64,000 nt of DNA from Rhizobium mayense. GTDB lineage: Bacteria; Pseudomonadota; Alphaproteobacteria; Rhizobiales; Rhizobiaceae. The notes beneath the pieces were generated by a model, which was not told where the DNA came from, did not search any database, and saw nothing but the letters and a program-made list of their open reading frames with translations. Shown piece by piece: positions 8,479 through 15,747 of this stretch (within the stretch, counting starts at the first letter, position 1; each line of letters begins with the position of its first letter). Location of the stretch: the NCBI RefSeq assembly GCF_030272705.1, contig NZ_JARFYM010000027.1, positions 27,017 to 91,016 of the forward strand. The letters run 5' to 3'. A program made the translations under genes and the position numbers.

Positions 8479-10086
8479 ATGACCGCCCTGAAATCACAAA
8501 TCTCCACACATACGGACCGTTTCAGGGACAATCGCGCCGCGATGCTGGAAGCGATCGGCGTGGCCGAGGCGGCTGCCTTGCGAGCGGCAGAGGGCGGCGG
8601 CGCGCAGGCGCGTGAGCGCCATGTCAGCCGCGGCAAGATGCTGCCACGCGATCGGGTGGCGGGGCTGATCGATCCGGCGACACCTTTCCTCGAAATCGGC
8701 GCGACGGCCGCGCACGGCATGTATGGTGATGAAGCGCCAGGCGCTGGACTGATCGCAGGCATCGGCCGCGTGGTGGGCCGCGATTGCATGATCGTTTGCA
8801 ACGACGCCACCGTCAAAGGCGGCACCTACTATCCGATCACGGTCAAGAAGCATTTGCGGGCCCAGGAGATCGCGGCGGAAAACAATCTGCCATGCCTCTA
8901 TCTGGTGGATTCCGGCGGAGCCAACCTGCCGAATCAGGACGAAGTCTTTCCGGACCGCGATCATTTCGGCCGCATCTTCTATAATCAAGCCAATATGTCG
9001 GCAGCGGGCATTCCGCAGATCGCCGTGGTTATGGGTTCGTGCACTGCCGGAGGCGCCTATGTGCCCGCCATGTCCGACGAGACCATCATTGTCGAGGGGC
9101 AGGGGACGATCTTTCTCGCCGGGCCGCCGTTGGTGAAAGCCGCGACCGGCGAGGTGGTTTCGGCGGAAGATCTCGGCGGCGGTGATGTGCATACCCGTCT
9201 TTCCGGCGTTGCCGACTATCTGGCGCGGGACGATGCCCATGCGCTTGCCTTGGCGCGGCAGGCCGTTGCCAATCTCAATCGCCATAAACCGACGACCGTA
9301 CAGCTGCTGACGCCGGAGCCGCCGCTTTACGATCCCGAGGATATTCTCGGCATTGTGCCCTCCGATCTTCGCACGCCCTACGATGTTCGTGAAGTCATCG
9401 CCCGCATTGTCGATGGCTCGCGTTTTGATGAATTCAAGGCGCGGTATGGCGCAGCATTGGTCTGCGGCTTTGCCCATGTCCACGGCATTCCCGTCGGTAT
9501 CATCGCCAACAATGGCGTGCTGTTTTCGGAATCGGCGCTGAAGGGCGGGCATTTCGTCGAGCTTTGCTCGCAGCGCAAGATCCCGCTGGCCTTCCTGCAG
9601 AACATCACGGGCTTCATGGTCGGCCGGAAATACGAGACTGAAGGCATCGCCAAGCACGGCGCCAAGCTGGTGACGGCGGTGGCGACGACGAAGGTGCCGA
9701 AGATCACCATGCTGATCGGTGGTTCATTCGGCGCCGGCAATTACGGAATGGCCGGCCGCGCCTATTCGCCACGCTTCCTTTGGACCTGGCCGAACAGCCG
9801 CATCTCCGTTATGGGCGGCGAACAGGCGGCCGGTGTGCTGGCGACTGTGCGCGGCGAGGCCCTGGCGCGTTCCGGTAAACCCTGGACGAAAGAGGAGGAG
9901 GCGGCCTTCAAACAGCCGACCCTGAAAATGTTCGAGACCCAAAGCCATCCGCTCTACGCTTCGGCGCGTCTCTGGGATGACGGCATCATCGATCCGCGCA
10001 GGAGCCGCGATGTGCTGGCGCTGTCGCTTTCGGCCGCGCTCAATGCGCCAATAGAAAACACCCGCTTCGGCCTGTTCAGGATGTGA
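8479..10086 (+). CDS. mccB: Methylcrotonyl-CoA carboxylase beta (carboxyltransferase) subunit
   Basis: The 535-residue protein has the paired crotonase-like halves of acyl-CoA carboxyltransferases. GSCTAGGAYVPAMSDE near residue 190 and GGSFGAGNYGMAGRAYSPRF near residue 415 are the acyl-CoA and biotin-binding oxyanion segments, the latter with the GNYGMAGR form typical of MccB rather than propionyl-CoA carboxylase. It transfers CO2 from carboxybiotin to 3-methylcrotonyl-CoA, giving 3-methylglutaconyl-CoA. It lies 34 bp after ivd. The biotin-bearing partner is two genes downstream, beyond an intervening RidA gene. Confidence 0.95.
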   Translation: MTALKSQISTHTDRFRDNRAAMLEAIGVAEAAALRAAEGGGAQARERHVSRGKMLPRDRVAGLIDPATPFLEIGATAAHGMYGDEAPGAGLIAGIGRVVGRDCMIVCNDATVKGGTYYPITVKKHLRAQEIAAENNLPCLYLVDSGGANLPNQDEVFPDRDHFGRIFYNQANMSAAGIPQIAVVMGSCTAGGAYVPAMSDETIIVEGQGTIFLAGPPLVKAATGEVVSAEDLGGGDVHTRLSGVADYLARDDAHALALARQAVANLNRHKPTTVQLLTPEPPLYDPEDILGIVPSDLRTPYDVREVIARIVDGSRFDEFKARYGAALVCGFAHVHGIPVGIIANNGVLFSESALKGGHFVELCSQRKIPLAFLQNITGFMVGRKYETEGIAKHGAKLVTAVATTKVPKITMLIGGSFGAGNYGMAGRAYSPRFLWTWPNSRISVMGGEQAAGVLATVRGEALARSGKPWTKEEEAAFKQPTLKMFETQSHPLYASARLWDDGIIDPRRSRDVLALSLSAALNAPIENTRFGLFRM

Positions 10087-10096
10087 GGAGATTGAG

Positions 10097-10480
10097 ATGA
10101 AACGCGACATCGTCAATGCCAAGAACGCACCCCAGCCGCGCGGCGGCTACGCCCAGGCCGTCAAGCTCGAAAATTTCGAGAAATTGCTGTTTGTCAGCGG
10201 CCAGATTCCGACAACGGCCGACGATGCGCTTCCGGACGGATTTCAGGCGCAGGCGCGTCAGGTCTGGCTCAATGTCGATGCCCAGCTCAAGGCCGCCGGA
10301 ATGAGCAAGGCCGACATCGTCAAGGTCACCACCTATCTCGCCGACCGTCATCATACGATCGAGAACCGCGAGATTCGCAGCGAATATCTGGGCTCGCTCG
10401 CCCCGGCTATGACGGTGGTGATCGCGGGCATTTTCGACACCGCGTGGCTCCTAGAAGTCGAGGTCGTCGCCGCGCAATAG
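10097..10480 (+). CDS. RidA/YjgF/UK114 family protein
   Basis: The 127-residue product has the RidA family hallmarks: FVSGQIP near residue 34, an internal QVWLNVDAQLKAAGMSKADIVKVTTYL segment that packs the trimer, and a C-terminal APAMTVVIAGIFDTAWLLEVEVVA strand where RidA proteins often have an R-x-A..P-A...V motif. RidA enzymes hydrolyse reactive enamines and imines made by PLP enzymes. GAGGAG precedes the ATG. It lies between the two carboxylase subunit genes, only 10 bp after mccB and 9 bp before mccA, so it is co-transcribed. The canonical RidA arginine of the YRIN-type motif is not obvious, so it may belong to a Rid subgroup of unknown activity. Confidence 0.85.
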   Translation: MKRDIVNAKNAPQPRGGYAQAVKLENFEKLLFVSGQIPTTADDALPDGFQAQARQVWLNVDAQLKAAGMSKADIVKVTTYLADRHHTIENREIRSEYLGSLAPAMTVVIAGIFDTAWLLEVEVVAAQ

Positions 10481-10489
10481 GGATTGCCG

Positions 10490-12478
10490 ATGTTTTCGAA
10501 GATATTGATCGCCAATCGCGGAGAAATCGCCTGCCGGATCATACGTACGGCAAGGCGGATGGGCATTCGCACGGTCGCGGTTTACTCCGACGCGGATATC
10601 GCCGCCTTGCATGTGGCACTGGCCGATGAGGCGGTCCATATCGGCCCGGCGGCGGCAAGCGAGAGCTATCTCTCGAAGGAACGCATTATGGCTGCCGCGT
10701 GGCGTTCCGGCGCCGCAGCCATTCACCCCGGCTATGGCTTTCTCTCGGAAAATGCCGATTTCGCGGAGGCGGTCGAATCAGTCGGACTGGTTTTTATCGG
10801 CCCATCGCCGGGCTCAATCCGCGCCATGGGCCTGAAGGATGCGGCCAAGGCGTTGATGGAGCGGGCCGGCGTGCCCGTCGTTCCAGGTTATCACGGTGAC
10901 AATCAGGATGCGGCCTTCCTTGCGGAGCGCGCGACGGAGATCGGCTATCCCGTGCTGATCAAGGCACGGGCCGGCGGCGGCGGCAAGGGCATGCGGCGCG
11001 TCGACCGGCTGGAGGATTTTGCGGCGGCATTGGAATCGGCGAGGCGCGAGGCAAAGGCGGCCTTCGGTGACGATGCCGTTCTGATCGAAAAATATCTGAT
11101 GCAACCCCGTCACATAGAAATCCAGGTCTTTGGCGACAGCCATGGCAACGTCGTGCATCTTTTCGAACGCGATTGCTCTTTGCAGCGACGGCACCAGAAG
11201 GTGATCGAGGAAGCGCCGGCCCCCGGCATGACGGAGGAGATGCGCAACACGATGGGTGAAGCTGCCGTCCGCGCGGCGCGTGCCATCGATTACCGCGGCG
11301 CCGGCACGGTTGAATTCATTGCCGATGTCTCCGGCGGCCTGTCGCCGGATCGCTTCTTTTTTATGGAAATGAACACTCGCCTGCAGGTCGAGCATCCCGT
11401 CACCGAAGCGATCGCCGGGGTCGATCTGGTCGAATGGCAATTGCGGATTGCTGGCGGCGAGCCCTTACCGAAGACCCAAGCCGAACTCGCCGTTGACGGT
11501 TGGGCCTTCGAAGCGCGGCTTTATGCCGAGGACCCGTCGCGGGGTTTCCTGCCGTCGACTGGTACTCTCTCGCATCTCAGATTTCCCGACGGCGATACGC
11601 GCGTCGACACCGGCGTGTGCCAGGGCGACAGCATCACGCCCTTTTACGATCCGCTGATTGCCAAGCTCATTGTCCACGCCCCGACCCGCCAAGCAGCCCT
11701 CGTCAAGCTGACGCGAGTGCTGCAGGACACGCAGGTGGCCGGAACGGCAAATAATCTTGATTTCTTGGCTCGATTGAGCCAGCAAGCGGATTTTGTTGCG
11801 GGCCATCCGGATACGGGCCTGATTGACCGCGAGGCGGAGACGCTGACCGCCGCATCAGTACCGGACGACATCGCGCTTGCCGTTGCCGCCATCATCGAGG
11901 CAGGAGGTATGACGCGATCCTTAGGGGGCGACCCGTGGCAAGCGCTCGGCGCCTGGCAGCTCTGGGGCGAGGTAAATCGACCCGTCGTGCTATATCATAG
12001 CGGCGGTCACACGAACTGCCGTGTGATTGCGAAAGGACAAGTTCTCTTCTCCGTGCATTTCGATGATCGTGCTGTCGGCGTCCGCATCGTCGGTGCCGGC
12101 GGCGGCGATTGTCACGTAGAGATCGACGGGCGGCAAATAAGCGCTGACGTCTTCCAGATGCCGCATGGCATGACGCTGTTCCTTGATGGCCATACCCATC
12201 ACTTCCATCGACCCGACCCGCTGGATGGCGTTGAGGAAGAGGCCATCGGCGGTGACCGACTGATCGCGCCGATGCCTGGTCTCATAAAGATCGTTCGGGT
12301 CCAGGAAGGCGATTTGGTCGCGAAGGGCCAGGCACTCATCATCATGGAGGCCATGAAGATGGAGCTGACACTGACGGCGACACGCGATGGCGTAGTGGAG
12401 AGCCTGCATGTCGGTGAAGGCGATCAGACCAGCGAGAGCGCCGTTCTCCTGTCGCTCCGGCCGGAGGACGCACAATGA
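10490..12478 (+). CDS. mccA: Methylcrotonyl-CoA carboxylase alpha (biotin carboxylase/BCCP) subunit
   Basis: The 662-residue chain carries a biotin carboxylase domain (SKILIANRGEIACRI at the N terminus; the ATP-grasp glycine loop KARAGGGGKGMR near residue 160; FIFMEMNTRLQVEHPVTE-type catalytic segment near 290), a BT linker region, and a C-terminal biotinyl domain with EAMKMEL, biotinylated on Lys623. It carboxylates biotin with ATP and bicarbonate. The start at 10490 gives the canonical MFSKILIANRGE N terminus and lies six bases after AGGGA; a TTG two codons earlier is less likely. The stop overlaps the HMG-CoA lyase ATG by four bases. Confidence 0.95.
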   Translation: MFSKILIANRGEIACRIIRTARRMGIRTVAVYSDADIAALHVALADEAVHIGPAAASESYLSKERIMAAAWRSGAAAIHPGYGFLSENADFAEAVESVGLVFIGPSPGSIRAMGLKDAAKALMERAGVPVVPGYHGDNQDAAFLAERATEIGYPVLIKARAGGGGKGMRRVDRLEDFAAALESARREAKAAFGDDAVLIEKYLMQPRHIEIQVFGDSHGNVVHLFERDCSLQRRHQKVIEEAPAPGMTEEMRNTMGEAAVRAARAIDYRGAGTVEFIADVSGGLSPDRFFFMEMNTRLQVEHPVTEAIAGVDLVEWQLRIAGGEPLPKTQAELAVDGWAFEARLYAEDPSRGFLPSTGTLSHLRFPDGDTRVDTGVCQGDSITPFYDPLIAKLIVHAPTRQAALVKLTRVLQDTQVAGTANNLDFLARLSQQADFVAGHPDTGLIDREAETLTAASVPDDIALAVAAIIEAGGMTRSLGGDPWQALGAWQLWGEVNRPVVLYHSGGHTNCRVIAKGQVLFSVHFDDRAVGVRIVGAGGGDCHVEIDGRQISADVFQMPHGMTLFLDGHTHHFHRPDPLDGVEEEAIGGDRLIAPMPGLIKIVRVQEGDLVAKGQALIIMEAMKMELTLTATRDGVVESLHVGEGDQTSESAVLLSLRPEDAQ

Positions 12479-13344
12479 CCGATCGCCCTTCCAACCATGT
12501 CACCATCGTCGAAATGGCGCCGCGAGACGGCCTGCAGAACGAAAAACGGCTGATCGACACGGAGCGCAAGATCGAACTGGTGGATCTGCTCTCCGACTGC
12601 GGTTTCGAGCGCATCGAGGTCACCAGCTTCGTCAGCCCCAAATGGGTGCCGCAGCTGTCCGATGCCGCGGGCGTGATGGCCGGGATCAAACGAAAGCCCG
12701 GCGTCCGCTATGCGGTGCTGACCCCGAATATGCAGGGCTTTGAGGCAGCGATTGCCGCTGGCGCCGATGAGGTGGCGATCTTCGCATCGGCCTCCGAAAG
12801 CTTTTCACTCAGCAACATCAATTGCTCCATCGACGAGAGCATCGAGCGGTTCCGGCCCGTGGCGGCGGCGAGCCGTGATCGCGGCATCCCCCTGCGCGGC
12901 TATGTCAGTTGCGTCGTCGAATGCCCCTATGAAGGCGCTATACCGCCGGCGAATGCAGCAAGCGTCGCGAGACAGTTGCGCGAGCTCGGCTGTTACGAGA
13001 TCAGCCTTGGCGACACGATCGGCAGAGGCAAACCGGAGGCGGTGGACAGCATGCTGGAAGCCGTGCTTGCTGATCTCCCGGCCACCATGCTGGCCGGTCA
13101 TTTTCACGATACTTCCGGCCGGGCATTGGACAATATCGGCGTAGCCCTGGATCGGGGTCTGCGGGTATTCGACGCCGCTGCCGGCGGTCTCGGCGGCTGT
13201 CCCTTCGCGCCTGGTGCCAAGGGCAACGTCGATACCGTGGCGGTTCAGCATTATCTGACATTGCACGGCTTCGAGACCGGTCTCGATGAGGAAAACCTTG
13301 CCCACGCAGCCGCCTTTGCCATCAGCCTCAGGAGCGCCGCATGA
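12475..13344 (+). CDS. hmgL: Hydroxymethylglutaryl-CoA lyase
   Basis: The 289-residue TIM-barrel enzyme of the HMGL/DRE family splits HMG-CoA into acetyl-CoA and acetoacetate, the last step of leucine breakdown. EMAPRDGLQNE at residues 11-21 carries the catalytic Arg-Asp metal site, ISLGDTIGRG holds the family aspartate, GHFHDTSG has the two metal-binding histidines, and GGLGGCPFAPGAKGN contains the catalytic-loop cysteine. It overlaps mccA and liuC by four bases at either end (ATGA junctions), implying translational coupling. Confidence 0.96.
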   Translation: MTDRPSNHVTIVEMAPRDGLQNEKRLIDTERKIELVDLLSDCGFERIEVTSFVSPKWVPQLSDAAGVMAGIKRKPGVRYAVLTPNMQGFEAAIAAGADEVAIFASASESFSLSNINCSIDESIERFRPVAAASRDRGIPLRGYVSCVVECPYEGAIPPANAASVARQLRELGCYEISLGDTIGRGKPEAVDSMLEAVLADLPATMLAGHFHDTSGRALDNIGVALDRGLRVFDAAAGGLGGCPFAPGAKGNVDTVAVQHYLTLHGFETGLDEENLAHAAAFAISLRSAA

Positions 13345-14123
13345 CATCGCAAACAATCCATATCGCCATCAGAGAGCACGGCGTCGCCCGCCTGACCTTG
13401 GCGCGCCCGGAAAAGCATAATGCCCTATCGGCCGAGATGATCGATGCCCTGACCGAGGCCGCTCACGATCTTGGCCGAAATGCAAGCGTGCGCGTGGTCG
13501 TGCTTACGGGCGAGGGTACAAGCTTTTGCGCTGGCGGCGACCTCGGTTGGATGCGCGCGCAGTTCGACGCCACCCGTGCCGGACGCATCGCTGAAGCCCG
13601 CAGGCTGGCCATGCTGTTCAAGGCCTTGAACGAATTGCCGAAGCCGCTGATCGCCCGCGTGCATGGCAATGCCTTCGGTGGCGGTATAGGCATCCTCAGC
13701 GTCTGCGACATGGCGATAGCCGCCGCCACGGCGCGCTTCGGCCTGACGGAGGTTCGCCTCGGCATCATCCCGGCCACCATCAGCCCCTATGTGATCGCTC
13801 GCATCGGCGAGGCTAAGGCCCGCCCGCTCTTCCTCTCCGGCAAGATCGTCGATGCCTGGCAAGCCCATGCCGTCGGCCTGCTGACCCGCGTCGTTCCCGA
13901 AGACGCGCTCGACGAGGCCGTTGAATCCGAAATCCGCCACTTCCTCGCCGCTTCGCCGCAGGCTGCTGCGCGGGCCAAAGCATTGGCCCGTTCCCTCGGC
14001 GCGCCGATTACCGACGAACTCATCGACCGCGTCATCACACAACTGGCCGATACGTGGGAGACGGAGGAAGCAAGGGAAGGGCTCGCAGCATTCTTCGAGC
14101 GGCGGGAGCCGAGCTGGAGATAG
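13341..14123 (+). CDS. liuC: Enoyl-CoA hydratase family, probable 3-methylglutaconyl-CoA hydratase
   Basis: The 260-residue crotonase-fold protein has the LARPEKHNALSAEM acyl-CoA entry motif, the first oxyanion strand GEGTSFCAGGDLGWM (residues 55-69), GNAFGGGIGILSVCDM for the second oxyanion loop, and LTEVRLGIIPATISPYV with the catalytic Glu region. Its place as the last gene of the leucine operon indicates hydration of 3-methylglutaconyl-CoA to HMG-CoA. It is convergent with the downstream Tat-exported protein gene, whose stop is only 6 bp away. Confidence 0.93.
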   Translation: MTSQTIHIAIREHGVARLTLARPEKHNALSAEMIDALTEAAHDLGRNASVRVVVLTGEGTSFCAGGDLGWMRAQFDATRAGRIAEARRLAMLFKALNELPKPLIARVHGNAFGGGIGILSVCDMAIAAATARFGLTEVRLGIIPATISPYVIARIGEAKARPLFLSGKIVDAWQAHAVGLLTRVVPEDALDEAVESEIRHFLAASPQAAARAKALARSLGAPITDELIDRVITQLADTWETEEAREGLAAFFERREPSWR

Positions 14124-14128
14124 GCAGT

Positions 14129-15502
14129 CTACGCCAGCCTATTTTTCTCTATTGTAAGCTTCGGAAACTCTTCGCTGCCCGTCGCCGTCAAGTCGCCGGA
14201 AGCCGGTTTGTCCCAACGAAAGCCGATGATGGCGCCCTTTGTCGTTTCTTGGAACAGATTGTCGGAGATGACAGCCGCACCGGCGCCGTCGACGACGGAG
14301 ACTGCGCAGCCGATGCGGGCTTGGCGGATGATGTTGCCGGTGGCGACGACGTTGCGGAGATAGGGACCCCAGCCGAGTTTCAGACCCCAGAGCGGCGCAT
14401 TTTCGATAAGGTTCGTAGCGATCAGCGTGTCGGCTTCGGCCGATATCCCGATGCCGAAACCGCTCTCCTGAGGATAGGGTCCGGTCAGCGACAGGTTGCG
14501 GATGATATTGCCGGTGACGCTGGCGAGCCGGCCGCCCTTGTCGAAATTGGCAATCGCGATGCCATTCGCGGCGCCGTCGACGAGATTGTTGCTGACCACA
14601 GCGCCTTCGAACTCGAATTCGCAGAAGATCGCCGTCTCACCGGAGCGCAGGCATTGATTGCCTGTGATCTGCACGTTCGACGCCGAATTGGCGCGCACGG
14701 CGGTAAAGGCGCAATCGGCGATCTGGTTGCCGGAGACCACGACTCCGTCGGCGCGGAAAATGTTGATGCCGTTGCCATTCTGGCCGGTGCCACCATCATT
14801 GGCGCCGATGCGGGCGATGCGATTGCCGGTGACGATGCTGCCATCTGCGCCCTTGTCCCAGCGGTGGATGAGGATGCCGCCATTGCCGCAATCCTCGACC
14901 GTATTGCCGGTAACCGTCAGTCCGGCCGACTGGACGGAATACAGACCGGCTTCCGCGGCGCCTGATATGCGGCTGCGTTCGATCCGCCCGCCGCAACGCT
15001 CCAGTTGCAGCCCATGTTTGCGACTGCCGGCGATTTCGCAATTGTCGATAAGGACTTCGTCGACACCGCTAAATTGCAGCAACCCACCGGCATAGTCGGC
15101 AAGCCACCGGTTGCCGCCATCGAGAACGATGCCGGATAGTTCGATGCGTTTGGCCTTGTCGGCGCTCATCAGATGGCCTTCGCCGCCATAAACGAGCCGC
15201 GAGGCGCCGGGAATGCCGGTGATGCGGGTATTGTCGGGTAATGTGAGGTTCGAGACACTATAGTTGCCCGGCGGCAGGAAGACCGGCTCGTTGTTGCGCG
15301 CGGCGTTGTCGATCATCGCCTGGAGCTTGCCGCTTCTGCTATCGCTGGTGCCTGGCGTCGCTCTATAGGCGATCGCATCGATCGGTCCGCGCATCTCGGC
15401 GCCTGCGATCTTGGCGAGTGGCACGGCAGAGGCGCGTTGGGCAAATAGGCCGGCTGCGGCCGAGGCGGCGATATAGGCGATGAACGCGCGACGCTGGACC
15501 AT
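14129..15502 (-). CDS. TIGR03808-like Tat-exported repetitive (beta-helix) protein
   Basis: The 457-residue product begins MVQRRAFIAYIAASAAAGLF, a short Tat-like signal (RR, then hydrophobic, then ASA), followed by a pectate-lyase-like right-handed beta-helix. More than ten turns repeat a V-x-GN-x-I pattern (VTGNTVEDC, VTGNRIARI, VSGNQIADC, ITGNQCLRS, VTGNIIRNL, ATGNIIRQA). This matches the alphaproteobacterial family described as TAT-translocated repetitive proteins. Periplasmic or secreted location and a polysaccharide-related role are inferences. I chose the ATG at 15502 because AGGAG lies eight bases upstream; a longer open frame to 15583 adds no signal. Confidence 0.82.
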   Translation of the reverse strand: MVQRRAFIAYIAASAAAGLFAQRASAVPLAKIAGAEMRGPIDAIAYRATPGTSDSRSGKLQAMIDNAARNNEPVFLPPGNYSVSNLTLPDNTRITGIPGASRLVYGGEGHLMSADKAKRIELSGIVLDGGNRWLADYAGGLLQFSGVDEVLIDNCEIAGSRKHGLQLERCGGRIERSRISGAAEAGLYSVQSAGLTVTGNTVEDCGNGGILIHRWDKGADGSIVTGNRIARIGANDGGTGQNGNGINIFRADGVVVSGNQIADCAFTAVRANSASNVQITGNQCLRSGETAIFCEFEFEGAVVSNNLVDGAANGIAIANFDKGGRLASVTGNIIRNLSLTGPYPQESGFGIGISAEADTLIATNLIENAPLWGLKLGWGPYLRNVVATGNIIRQARIGCAVSVVDGAGAAVISDNLFQETTKGAIIGFRWDKPASGDLTATGSEEFPKLTIEKNRLA

Positions 15503-15747
15503 TGTTAACTCCTGAGTTGTGTCTTCCGAAGCAGAAAGCGTGCCACACGCATCTGTCCTGATATGGCACGGAAAGCGACCCATTCTCGCGAAAGCGGGCC
15601 TCCGGCTTCTCAGGCGTTCCGCCCATTTATTCTTTCATTCACCCATCCGCTTAAGAGGCTCGAAGGGAGCGCGAACTATACTGGTCGCGTTTCGGTTGTG
15701 ACATTTGAGAAAGCCGCGCCTGCGGCTGTAATGGGAGAATGCGCATC

